Shown here one piece after another: positions 52,198-60,840 of a stretch of DNA of 64,000 nucleotides. Source of the stretch: Actinoplanes oblitus. Lineage in GTDB: Bacteria; Actinomycetota; Actinomycetes; Mycobacteriales; Micromonosporaceae. Positions within the stretch are counted from its first letter, which is position 1, and each line of letters opens with the position of its first letter. The stretch spans positions 767,501-831,500 of the forward strand of contig NZ_CP126980.1 of NCBI RefSeq assembly GCF_030252345.1. The letters are read 5' to 3'. The notes below the pieces were generated by a model. The model made no database searches. It had not been told where the DNA came from and was given only the letters and a program-made list of their open reading frames with translations. The position numbers were made by a program, and so were the translations under genes.

Positions 52198-53918
52198 TTC
52201 TCGTCGCCGTCCGTGGCGCCCGTGCCGGCGAGGTCGATGATCGAGGTCGGCTCGCCCGGCTCGCCGTCGGCGGGGCGCGGCCGGACCGTGGCGGACACCG
52301 GCTCGCCGCGGTCCGGCAGCGAGGAGAGCTGCTGGGTGGCCTCGTCGATCACCGGTTCGGTACCGGGCAGCGGCAGGGTCACCGCCGGTCCGGACATCGC
52401 CTCGGTACGCCGGGCGGCCAGCCGTGGCAGCACCACCGCGCCGAGCAGCCGGGTGCCCACCCGCTGCAACTGCTCGGTGGCGTCCAGCAGCGCGGGGCGC
52501 CGGGTGCGGCGCAGCTCGACGGCGAGGATGGCCGCGTCGGCGAGGCTGGCCAGGCTCTGCGCGTCGGCGCTGCTGCTTGTCGACGGGGCCTCGACGACCA
52601 CGTACCCACCCTGCCGGCGCAGTGCCTCCAGGGTGTCGCGCAGCCGCTGCGACTGCATCAGCCCGGCCGCTGTCGCGGTGCCACCGGTGGTGATCACCCG
52701 CAGCGACGGGATGCGCGGGGTGCGCTGCAGCGCCCGGGACAGCGGGACCCGGCCGGCCAGCAGGTCGGAGAGGCCGGGCGTGGCCGAGACACCGAGCATC
52801 CGGGCCAGCGGCGCGGCGTCCACCACGCTGTCCGGCAGGTGCGCGCCGATCAGCACCACGTCACCGCCGGTACGGGCCAGCGCGGCCGCCAGGTTCGCCG
52901 CGACCAGGGTGCTCGCCGAGCCCCGGCTGGTCCCGGTCACCACGATCACCCGGTCCTCCGGGCGCAGGCTGGCCAGCACCTCGTTGCGCAACCTGTTGAA
53001 GACCCGGCCACCCGGGCCGTACGGCTGCAGCACGTCGTCGAAGTGCGGGGTGGTCCGCTCGTCCAGGGCGGCCAGCACCGGCACCCGGCCCCGGTCCCGG
53101 ACGTCGGCAGCGGTGACCAGCCGCCGGTCGAAGCGCTCCCGCAGGTATGCCAGCGCCAGCCCGGCCAGCAGGCCGATCATCCCGCCGGTGGCGATGTCCA
53201 GCAGCGTGTTCGGGCTGGACGGGGCGTCCGGCATCCGGGCGTCGCTGATGATCGCGCCGGCGCCCACGGTGGTGGTGGTCAGCTCGTTCAGCCGGCCGGT
53301 CAGGTTGTTCAGCTGGTTCTGCGAGTTGCTCCGCAGGCTCTGCAGATTGCTCTCCAGGGAGCTGCCGCTGCGGGCGGTGGCCAGCCGGGCGTTGATCCCG
53401 GTGAGCGCGGTGGTGAGCTGCTTGACCTTCAGGTTCAGCGAGGCGATCTGCTGGTCCAGCACCGACCGGGCGCTCTCCTCCCGGTTGCGCAGGTACGCCT
53501 CGGCGAACGCGTGCGATCCGGCCTGCGCCTTCAGCGGGGTGTCCGCCTGGAAGGTGATCACCAGGACCGTGGTGTTCGCCGGCACCTGCACCGACACCGA
53601 GTGCGCCAGCTCCAGCGGCGGCACGGTGGTACGCAGCAGCGCGGCGGCCTTCCCGGCGACCGCGCCGGAGCCGACCAGCTGGGCCTCGGTGTCCAGGTTG
53701 ACCGCGCCCTTGGTGCGGCCACCCTGGGCGTTCACGTCCTGGTCCACCGGCTGGACCAGGACAGCAGCGGAGGACTCGTAGACCCGGGGCAACGCGTGCG
53801 TCACCCCGGTGCCCACGCCCAAGCCGGCGGCCGTCGCCAGCAGGGCGATCCACCAGTGCCGGCGAACCGCGCCCAGGTAGTGCGCGACATCGGAGGACGG
53901 CGGACGAGACGCTTCCAT
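52194..53918 (-). CDS. Wzz chain-length determinant fused to a degenerate CpsD-like P-loop domain
   Basis: A 574-residue protein. The N-terminal Wzz part (about 8-260) has membrane helices at 22-42 and 244-260 and coiled-coil between. The C-terminal part (about 295-500) aligns with bacterial tyrosine autokinases, but its catalytic motifs are lost: the Walker A Lys is Ala335 (SRGSAST), Walker A' has VVLIGAHLP in place of a di-Asp, and Walker B reads YVVVEAPS with Glu443. No Tyr cluster is seen at the C-terminus. Chain-length control without kinase activity, or a regulatory pseudo-ATPase, is the likely role. First gene of the overlapping operon. Confidence 0.85.
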   Translation of the reverse strand: MEASRPPSSDVAHYLGAVRRHWWIALLATAAGLGVGTGVTHALPRVYESSAAVLVQPVDQDVNAQGGRTKGAVNLDTEAQLVGSGAVAGKAAALLRTTVPPLELAHSVSVQVPANTTVLVITFQADTPLKAQAGSHAFAEAYLRNREESARSVLDQQIASLNLKVKQLTTALTGINARLATARSGSSLESNLQSLRSNSQNQLNNLTGRLNELTTTTVGAGAIISDARMPDAPSSPNTLLDIATGGMIGLLAGLALAYLRERFDRRLVTAADVRDRGRVPVLAALDERTTPHFDDVLQPYGPGGRVFNRLRNEVLASLRPEDRVIVVTGTSRGSASTLVAANLAAALARTGGDVVLIGAHLPDSVVDAAPLARMLGVSATPGLSDLLAGRVPLSRALQRTPRIPSLRVITTGGTATAAGLMQSQRLRDTLEALRRQGGYVVVEAPSTSSSADAQSLASLADAAILAVELRRTRRPALLDATEQLQRVGTRLLGAVVLPRLAARRTEAMSGPAVTLPLPGTEPVIDEATQQLSSLPDRGEPVSATVRPRPADGEPGEPTSIIDLAGTGATDGDEK

Positions 53919-54006
53919 CGGATTCCGCGGCCTTTCGAGGAGGAGTGTCAGCTTTGGGCGTTTCGCCCTAAGGGGCTAACGTCCCACTCCAGCCGCGAGT
54001 GATGGG

Positions 54007-55527
54007 CTAACTGAGCTTCGGCTCGACCCAGCCGTTCTCGACCAGGTAGCCGAGGACCTGCTCGACGGCCTCGGGGACCGACATGGTGGTGGTGTCGAGG
54101 GTCAGCTCGGCGTCGGCCGGCTCCTCGTACGGGTCGTCGATGCCGGTCATGCCGCGCAGCTGGCCGGCCCGGGCGCGGGCGTACAGGCCCTTGCGGTCGC
54201 GGCGCTCGCAGACCTCCAGCGGGGTGGCCACGTGCACCAGGATGAAGCCGGCGCCGGCCTCCACGGCCATCCGGCGCACCGCCGCGCGAGCCGCTTCGTA
54301 CGGCGCGATCGGGCAGGCCACCGCCATCCCGCGGTGCCGGCCGACCTCGGCCGCCACCCAGCCGATCCGGCGCACGTTGCGGTCCCGGTCGGCCTTGCTG
54401 AAGCCCAGCCCGGCGGTCAGCTCGCGGCGCACCACGTCGCCGTCGAGCAGGGTGACGGTGCGGTCGCCGGTCTCCCGCAGCGCGTCCGCCAGGTTGCGCG
54501 CGACCGTCGACTTGCCGGAGCCGGACAGGCCGGTGAAGAAGACCACCAGCCCGCGGTGCCGGCGCGGCGGCCGGACCCGGGACAGCTCCTTGGCCACCGC
54601 CGGCGGGGTGTGCCACTCGGGCAGCGGGAAGCCCCGGTCCAGCAGGTCGTCGATCTCCGCCGGGGTCATCGCCAGCCGGCGGTTGCGTGGCGGGATATCG
54701 TCCCGCCAGCGCCACTGCCCGTCCCGGTTGTCGTACGCCAGCTCGCGCGGGACCAGCACGCGCAGGCCGGCGCCGGGCAGTGCCTCGACGGTGGAGAGCA
54801 CGTGGGTCACCCCGTAGGCGGCGGCCACCCGGGACCGCAGCAGCGCGTCGCGCATCTCGTCGCCGTGCGGCATCAGCGGCACCGCGACGACGGTGGCCGG
54901 GGGCATCCGGTCCCGGGCCGCGAAGATCGCCCGGACCAGCGCCTCGGGCGGCAGGCCGTCCGGCCCGTGCCCGCTGATCGGGATCAGGATGAGCAGGTGC
55001 GCGGCGAGCGTCCGGGCGGCGTGCGCGATCTGCGCGAGCTGCGGCCGGTGCAGCGGGCGGTCGGCGATCACGCCGAGCACCCGGCCGGGCGGGAGCAGCG
55101 CCTTGACCTCCTCCGGCGAGCGGCGCAGGCGCTGGAACGGGCCGTGCCCGCCGTCGCCCATCTTGCGCACCGGGCCGCCCAGCCCGTACCGGTTGTCGGC
55201 GATCCGCCAGACGTCCGCCGCCTCGATCGCGGCGATCGGCGCGCCCTCCAGGTCGGTCAGCACCACGGTGCGCCGCGCCGGGTCGGCCGGGTCGAGGCGC
55301 TCGGCCAGCTCGGCCGGGATCTCGCAGGTGACCGGAACCGGCCACGGCGTGCCGTCGGCCAGCCGGCCGGTGCGGGCCAGCGCGGCCAGGTCGGCGCGGA
55401 CCAGGAAACCGGTCAGCGGCGCGTACGCCCCGGAGAGCAGCAGTTCGAGATCTGCCAGCTCAAAAGGGCGCGGGGCGAACGACGGTGCGTCCCGCAGGAC
55501 GTCTTCGGGCAGTACCGAGCCACTCAC
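54007..55527 (-). CDS. ATP-sulfurylase-like domain fused to APS kinase
   Basis: A 506-residue two-domain protein that should supply PAPS to the cluster's sulfotransferases. The C-terminal APS kinase (about 328-506) is intact: Walker A FTGLSGSGKS (331-340), LDGDVVRREL, GLGFSKADRDRNVRRIG and the IDDPYEEP lid. The N-terminal region (about 20-320) resembles ATP sulfurylase (PLTGFLVR; FPLPEWHTPPAVAKEL), but the catalytic QxRNPxHxxH is DRPLHRPQ (156-163) and the GRDHAGPG motif is absent, so it may not make APS. GTG 55527 chosen over the frame reaching 55602. An 88-bp gap separates it from wzz. Confidence 0.87.
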   Translation of the reverse strand: MSGSVLPEDVLRDAPSFAPRPFELADLELLLSGAYAPLTGFLVRADLAALARTGRLADGTPWPVPVTCEIPAELAERLDPADPARRTVVLTDLEGAPIAAIEAADVWRIADNRYGLGGPVRKMGDGGHGPFQRLRRSPEEVKALLPPGRVLGVIADRPLHRPQLAQIAHAARTLAAHLLILIPISGHGPDGLPPEALVRAIFAARDRMPPATVVAVPLMPHGDEMRDALLRSRVAAAYGVTHVLSTVEALPGAGLRVLVPRELAYDNRDGQWRWRDDIPPRNRRLAMTPAEIDDLLDRGFPLPEWHTPPAVAKELSRVRPPRRHRGLVVFFTGLSGSGKSTVARNLADALRETGDRTVTLLDGDVVRRELTAGLGFSKADRDRNVRRIGWVAAEVGRHRGMAVACPIAPYEAARAAVRRMAVEAGAGFILVHVATPLEVCERRDRKGLYARARAGQLRGMTGIDDPYEEPADAELTLDTTTMSVPEAVEQVLGYLVENGWVEPKLS

Positions 55528-55703
55528 CTTGCGATCCCCTTGCCGCGGCTGACTTGGGTGACAGTTTCGCAGCCCCGTTCGATCCGGTCGAGGCGGGATC
55601 ACGATCTCGCGTTCGCGCCGACAAAATCGTCCGTTTACCCGATACCGGTTTGCGGGCCGTTCTTCCTGGACAATTCGGCATGATCCTCTAATACTGGGCG
55701 ATT

Positions 55704-56957
55704 GTGAGACAGATCCTGCACGTCACCGCTCTGGGCACCGCCTTCGCGATGTCCGTGGCGGCCACCCTGGCCTGGGCCTGGACCGGAGGTGTGGAACAGC
55801 TCGGGCTGACGCCGTACGGGGACCCGACGGTCACCGCGGCGCCCGGCGCCAGCACGTCGTACCGGGAAGTCGAGCCCACCGGGACCACCTCGCCCACCGC
55901 GAGCTTCGCGGCGATCCGGGAGCGGCCGGTCCGGATCCGGCCGACCGTGCTCAGCGGCGCCGAGCGACCGCTGCGGGCCGGCCTGCCGGCGGGCGCGGCC
56001 TCGGCCCGCAAGCCCTGCCACACCGGGCCCAAGCTGGTGCCCACCTGCGGCGTGCTGTGGGGCGTGGCGCCCGGCGCGCGGACCGAGGAACGCGGTCCCA
56101 GCGCGCTCGCCGACTTCGAGCGCAAGACCGGCCGGCACCAGGCGATCTACCACGCCTACCACCACGGGATCCGGCAGGTCTTCCCGACCGAGCAGGAGAT
56201 CGCGATCGCCCGGCAGCCGGGCCGCAAGCGGATCCTGCTGCTCAACTGGAAGCCGGAGAGCACCACCTGGGCCGGGATCGCCCGCGGCGACCGGCGCACC
56301 GACGAGTTCCTCGACCGGATGGCCGAGCACCTGCACCGCGACTTCCATGAGCCGTTCTTCTTCGCCATCCACCACGAGGCCGAGGACCAGGTACGCGAGC
56401 GGCCCGGCTCGGGGTACACCGCGCGGGACTACGCGGCGATGTTCCGGCACGTGGTGCGGCGGCTGCGGGCGCACGGGGCGACGAACATGGTGACCGTTCT
56501 GGTGCACATGGCGTACGTCCCGCACACCACGAAGAGCTGGTTCAGCGACATGTATCCGGGTGACGGCGTGGTCGACTGGATCGGGTTCGACACGTATTCG
56601 TACAGCGATCCCGGGTACGGCCACGGCGACTTCGAGGAGCTGCTCAACCGGCGGTCGGCGCTCAAGCCGCGCTGGCCCGGCTTCTACAACTGGGTGCGGG
56701 CCCGGCACCCCGGGAAACCGCTGATGGTGGCCGAGTGGGGGGTGTGGTTCAGCAAGCGCAACCCCGGACACATGGCGGAGTTCTACCGCGAAGTGGGGCA
56801 GCAGATCGGGCGGTTCCCGGCGATCAAGGCGATGGTGCACTTCGAGACGCCGGCCAACCAGAAGGGCCAGGACTCGTCGGTGGACTGCACGCCGGCGGCG
56901 CTGCGCGAGTACCGGCGGCTGGGCAAACTCCCGGTCTTCCAGGTGTCGCTGGGCTGA
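55704..56957 (+). CDS. GH26-like secreted glycoside hydrolase
   Basis: A 417-residue protein. A hydrophobic N-terminus (about 6-26) may be a signal or anchor; then a Pro/Thr-rich stretch to about 110 and a GH26-type barrel. Acid/base Glu225 in FFFAIHHEAED and nucleophile Glu344 in MVAEWGVW are present. It is divergent from the PAPS gene (176 bp) and probably works on the same polymer as the GH26 lipoprotein. GTG start; TAATACT lies about eight nt upstream. Terminator at 57001. Confidence 0.85.
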   Translation: MRQILHVTALGTAFAMSVAATLAWAWTGGVEQLGLTPYGDPTVTAAPGASTSYREVEPTGTTSPTASFAAIRERPVRIRPTVLSGAERPLRAGLPAGAASARKPCHTGPKLVPTCGVLWGVAPGARTEERGPSALADFERKTGRHQAIYHAYHHGIRQVFPTEQEIAIARQPGRKRILLLNWKPESTTWAGIARGDRRTDEFLDRMAEHLHRDFHEPFFFAIHHEAEDQVRERPGSGYTARDYAAMFRHVVRRLRAHGATNMVTVLVHMAYVPHTTKSWFSDMYPGDGVVDWIGFDTYSYSDPGYGHGDFEELLNRRSALKPRWPGFYNWVRARHPGKPLMVAEWGVWFSKRNPGHMAEFYREVGQQIGRFPAIKAMVHFETPANQKGQDSSVDCTPAALREYRRLGKLPVFQVSLG

Positions 56958-57000
56958 GAACGTCCCGCTTCGGGCGTATCGAACCTGTGAGAACGCTGAG

Positions 57001-57025
57001 GGACCCTGAGGACGCCTCAGGGTCC
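57001..57025 (+). terminator. Terminator hairpin after the GH26-like gene
   Basis: An 11-bp perfect stem ggaccctgagg / cctcagggtcc with loop acg, then ttcc. Confidence 0.75.
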
Positions 57026-57055
57026 TTCCGGATTCGGCGGGGTGCGGTGGGTTCC

Positions 57056-57061
57056 TAGGCT
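57056..57061 (+). promoter_or_regulatory. Putative -10 of leaderless ABC exporter operon
   Basis: TAGGCT, six nt before GTG 57068. Confidence 0.55.
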
Positions 57062-57067
57062 GAGGCC

Positions 57068-57982
57068 GTGAACATCATCGCTACTCAAGCGCTCACCAAG
57101 ACGTACGGGGGCGGGGTGACCGCCCTGGCCGACCTCACCGTCGAGGTCGAGGCCGGCGTCATCGGCCTTGTCGGCGCCAACGGCGCCGGCAAGAGCACGT
57201 TCATCAAAATCATGCTCGGCCTGATCGCGCCCAGCGGCGGCTCGGTCCGGGTCTTCGACCTCGACCCGGTCACCGAGACCGACAAGGTGCGGGCGCGGGT
57301 CGGATACATGCCGGAGAACGACTGCCTGCCGCCCGACGTGTCGGCCGCCGAGTTCGTCACCCACCTGGCCCGGATGAGCGGCCTGCCGCGCACCACCGCC
57401 CGGGAACGCGCCTCCGAGGCGCTTCGGCACGTCGGCCTCTACGAGGAGCGGTACCGGCAGATCGGCGGCTACTCCACCGGCATGAAGCAGCGGGTCAAGC
57501 TCGCTCAGGCGCTGGTGCACGACCCCGACCTGCTGCTGCTCGACGAGCCGACAAACGGCCTGGACCCGGCCGGCCGGGACGCCATGCTCGCCCTGATCCA
57601 CCGGATCGGCACCGAGTTCGGCATCTCGGTGGTGGTCTGCTCGCACCTGCTCGGCGAGGTGGAGCGGATCTGCGACTCGCTGATCGCCATCCAGGGCGGC
57701 CGCCTGCTGCGCGCCGACCGGATCTCCTCGATGACCGCCGCCTCCGACGTGCTCGCGGTCGAGGTCAGCGAGGGCACCGACCAACTGGCCGCGCACCTCG
57801 CGCAGATGGGCCTGCCGGTGTCCCGGGACGGGCGGATGCTGCTCGTGCCGCTGGACTCGGACACGGCGTACGACCGGATCCTGCGCGCGGTCACCGACCT
57901 CGATCTCAACCTGCACCGTCTGGACCAGCGCCGGCACCGCGTCGCCGAGCTCTTCACCGCGAAGGAGACCGCCGATGTCTGA
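57068..57982 (+). CDS. ABC-2 exporter ATPase 1
   Basis: A 304-residue ATPase. Walker A GANGAGKST, a diverged signature YSTGMKQR, Walker B LLLLDEPTNGLD and His in VVCSHLLGEVE. The C-terminal ~75 residues are an accessory domain. GTG start; overlaps the permease by 8 bp. Cargo unknown. Confidence 0.92.
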   Translation: MNIIATQALTKTYGGGVTALADLTVEVEAGVIGLVGANGAGKSTFIKIMLGLIAPSGGSVRVFDLDPVTETDKVRARVGYMPENDCLPPDVSAAEFVTHLARMSGLPRTTARERASEALRHVGLYEERYRQIGGYSTGMKQRVKLAQALVHDPDLLLLDEPTNGLDPAGRDAMLALIHRIGTEFGISVVVCSHLLGEVERICDSLIAIQGGRLLRADRISSMTAASDVLAVEVSEGTDQLAAHLAQMGLPVSRDGRMLLVPLDSDTAYDRILRAVTDLDLNLHRLDQRRHRVAELFTAKETADV

Positions 57983-58835
57983 GACCGGCGTCATCCATGA
58001 CATCGGCTATCAGCGGTACACCGGCCCCCGGCTGGGCCGCGCCGCCGGGATCAACGCGCTCTACGTGCACGGCCTGCGCGCCGCGTTCGGACTGGGCCGT
58101 TCCGCCAAGGCCAAGATCTTCCCGTGGCTGGTCGCCGGCATCACCGTGCTGGTCGCGGTGATCATCGCGGCGGTGCGGTCGCAGATCCCGGACTTCGAGT
58201 TCGGCTACGCCGAGTTCGACGACTCGCTGAGCTGGCTGATCATCTTCTTCGCCGCGATCCTGGCGCCGACGCTGGTCTCCCGGGACATCCGCTCCGGCAC
58301 GCTGCCGCTGTACTTCAGCCGGCCACTGCGCGCCGCGGACTACGTGATCGCCAAGTTCCTGGCGATGACCACCGCCATCTTCCTGCTGCTCGGCGTGCCC
58401 CAGCTGATCATGTTCCTGGGTGCGGCGTTCACCACCGACAAGGGCTTCTCCGGGGTCTGGGCGGAGGTCAAGGACCTGGTGCCCGGCCTGGGGTACAGCC
58501 TGGTGTGGGCACTGCTGTTCACCAGCATCGGCCTGCTGATCGCGTCGCTGACTGGCAAGCAGGCGTTCGCCGCCGGCGGCATCGTCGCGGTGTTCCTGAT
58601 GACCACCCCGGTGGTCGGGGTGATGAGCGTGCTGCCGTCCACCACCGCCAACCACCTGGCCGGCCTGGTCAGCCCGATGACCCTGATCAGCGGGTTCGGC
58701 TCCTGGGCGTTCGGCACCGAGATCGGCATCGACCTCGGCCGGTACGGCCCGATCTACGGCATCGAGGCGTTCTGCCTGATCGCCGCCTGCCTCCTGCTCC
58801 TGCTCGCCCGGTACCGGAAGGTGGCCGCGCTGTGA
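57975..58835 (+). CDS. ABC-2 exporter permease 1
   Basis: A 286-residue membrane protein with about six helices; the segment DIRSGTLPLYFSRPLRAADYVIAKF is characteristic of ABC-2 permeases. ATG overlaps the upstream gene by 8 bp, the stop overlaps the next GTG by 4 bp. Confidence 0.9.
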   Translation: MSETGVIHDIGYQRYTGPRLGRAAGINALYVHGLRAAFGLGRSAKAKIFPWLVAGITVLVAVIIAAVRSQIPDFEFGYAEFDDSLSWLIIFFAAILAPTLVSRDIRSGTLPLYFSRPLRAADYVIAKFLAMTTAIFLLLGVPQLIMFLGAAFTTDKGFSGVWAEVKDLVPGLGYSLVWALLFTSIGLLIASLTGKQAFAAGGIVAVFLMTTPVVGVMSVLPSTTANHLAGLVSPMTLISGFGSWAFGTEIGIDLGRYGPIYGIEAFCLIAACLLLLLARYRKVAAL

Positions 58836-59794
58836 CGACCTCTGTGGAATCCTCGGCCCTCGCCGTGCCTGACGACGTCACGCCCGGCGTGGTCGACCTG
58901 CGGAACGTGTCCCGCTGGTACGGCAACGTGGTCGCCGTCAACGACATCACCATGGCCCTCGGCACCGGGGTGACCGGCCTGCTCGGCCCGAACGGCGCCG
59001 GCAAGACCACGATCCTGCACATGATGGCCGGCTTCCTGGCGCCGTCCCGGGGCGCTGTCACCATCGACGGCAAGCCCACCTGGCGCAACCCGGCCGTCTA
59101 CCGCGACCTCGGCCTGGTCACCGAGCGCGAGGCGGTGCACGCCTTCCTCACCGCCGAGCAGTTCGTGCTGGCCTGCGCCCGGATGCAGAAACTGCGCGAC
59201 CCGGCCGGGGCCACCCGCCGGGCCCTGGAGCTGGTCGAGATGACCGACGCCGCGAACCGCCGGATCGGCACCTTCTCCAAGGGCATGCGCCAGCGCACCC
59301 GGGTGGCCGCCGCGCTGGTCCACGAGCCGCGGGTGCTGCTGCTCGACGAGCCGTTCAACGGCATGGACCCGCGGCAGCGGATGCACATGATGGAGCTGCT
59401 GCACCGGCTCGGCGACAACGGGCACACCATCCTGTTCAGCTCGCACATCCTGGAGGAGGTCGAGCAGGTCGCCGGGCTGGTCCAGGTGATCGTGGCGGGC
59501 CGGCTCGCCGCCTCCGGCGACTACCGCAAGATCCGCCGGCTGATGACCAACCGGCCGCACGTGTTCGCCGTCCGCAGCTCCGACGACCGCCGGCTGGCGG
59601 TGGCGCTGATCGGCGAGAAATCGGTGGCCGGCATCGAGATCGAGAACGGCGGCATGACCGTCCGTGCCGCCGACTACGGCGACTTCACCCGCGCCCTGCC
59701 CCGTATCGCCCTCGACCAGGGGATCCGCCTGCACCAGCTGGTGCCGTCGGACGAGTCCCTGGAGAGCGTCTTCTCCTACCTGCTGGAGGCCTGA
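58832..59794 (+). CDS. ABC-2 exporter ATPase 2
   Basis: A 320-residue ATPase, partner of the second permease. Walker A GPNGAGKTT, signature FSKGMRQR, Walker B VLLLDEPFNGMD, His in LFSSHILEEVE. GTG 58832 overlaps the permease stop (GTGA); the long in-frame opening to 58124 is a shadow. A ~70-residue C-terminal extension follows. Confidence 0.92.
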   Translation: MTTSVESSALAVPDDVTPGVVDLRNVSRWYGNVVAVNDITMALGTGVTGLLGPNGAGKTTILHMMAGFLAPSRGAVTIDGKPTWRNPAVYRDLGLVTEREAVHAFLTAEQFVLACARMQKLRDPAGATRRALELVEMTDAANRRIGTFSKGMRQRTRVAAALVHEPRVLLLDEPFNGMDPRQRMHMMELLHRLGDNGHTILFSSHILEEVEQVAGLVQVIVAGRLAASGDYRKIRRLMTNRPHVFAVRSSDDRRLAVALIGEKSVAGIEIENGGMTVRAADYGDFTRALPRIALDQGIRLHQLVPSDESLESVFSYLLEA

Positions 59795-60504
59795 TGTCGA
59801 CCGTCGCCATGATCACGGCACGCGGCCTCTTCGGCCGGCGCCGGGCACTCCTGCTCCTGCCGCTGCCCCTGCTGCTCATCGGCCTGGCGGCCATCTGCAA
59901 GGCGTACGGCCTGGAGCCCACCCAGTGGGGCACCGCCGTCATCGTCGGGCTCGGCTTCGCCGTGGTGCTGCCGGTGGTGGCCCTGATCGTCGGCACCGGG
60001 GTGCTCGGCTCCGAGGTCGACGACGGCACGCTGGTGCACATCCTGACCAAGCCGTTGCCCCGCCGGGACATCATCCTGGCGAAGTTCGCTGTCGCCGTAC
60101 TGGCCACCGCGATCACCACCATGCTCCCGCTCTTCGTGGCCGGCGCGCTGGCCGGCTCCGTCCAGCTCGGTGTCGCCCTGGCCGTCGCCGCACTGGTCGG
60201 GTCGTTCGCGTACACCGCGCTGTTCCTGCTGCTCAGCCTGCTCACCAAACGCCCGGTGCTGCTCGGCCTGGTCTACATCCTGATCTGGGAGGGCCTGCTG
60301 GGCCGCTGGGTGAGCGGCACCCGCGTGCTCTCCATCGAGCAGTACGTGATCACCATCGCCGACAAGCTGCAGCCCACCGCCCTGCTCGACGCCAAGGTCG
60401 GCCTGATGACGGCCGCGGTGATGAGCGCGGTCTTCGTGGTGCTGTGCACGGTCATCGCCATCAACCGCCTGGGCTCCTTCAGCCTGGCCGGCGAAACCAG
60501 CTGA
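59794..60504 (+). CDS. ABC-2 exporter permease 2
   Basis: A 236-residue permease with about six helices; TGVLGSEVDDGTLVHILTKPLPRRDI resembles the permease 1 motif. Last gene; ATG overlaps the previous stop by one base. ATPase-permease-ATPase-permease order suggests a heteromeric exporter or two related ones. Confidence 0.9.
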   Translation: MSTVAMITARGLFGRRRALLLLPLPLLLIGLAAICKAYGLEPTQWGTAVIVGLGFAVVLPVVALIVGTGVLGSEVDDGTLVHILTKPLPRRDIILAKFAVAVLATAITTMLPLFVAGALAGSVQLGVALAVAALVGSFAYTALFLLLSLLTKRPVLLGLVYILIWEGLLGRWVSGTRVLSIEQYVITIADKLQPTALLDAKVGLMTAAVMSAVFVVLCTVIAINRLGSFSLAGETS

Positions 60505-60519
60505 CCCGGCCGGATCCGG

Positions 60520-60547
60520 TGCCCCGCGCGGACTTCCGCGCGGGGCA
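60520..60547 (+). terminator. Rho-independent terminator of the ABC exporter operon
   Basis: A 12-bp perfect stem tgccccgcgcgg / ccgcgcggggca with loop actt, followed by ttttcc. The rest of the interval to 60840 is low-complexity (cccgcccgcc and ccggttcg runs at 60610-60720) with no gene seen. Confidence 0.88.
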
Positions 60548-60827
60548 TTTTCCATTCCGCTCCGGGCAGTCCGTCCCTACAGGTCAGACCATTTTTCGGT
60601 ACGTCGTTCGCCGCCCGCCCGGTTCGCCCGCCCGCCCGCCCGGTTCGTCCGCCCGCCCAGCCGGTTCGCCTGGCCGTCCGGTTCTCGGGCTCTCGGTTTT
60701 CGGGCGCCCGGCCGGTTCGGCCGCCTACCCTCATTGCCGCTCCGCGCCCAGCAGTGCGCCGCCTTCCACCTCCGGCGTGGATTCCGAAGGCCGGCCTCGC
60801 CCGAGCGTTTTTGTCGGTGGGGGCTTG

Positions 60828-60833
60828 TAGGTT
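60828..60833 (+). promoter_or_regulatory. Putative -10 of leaderless SMI1/KNR4 gene
   Basis: TAGGTT, seven nt before GTG 60841. Confidence 0.45.
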
Positions 60834-60840
60834 GCGGGCC

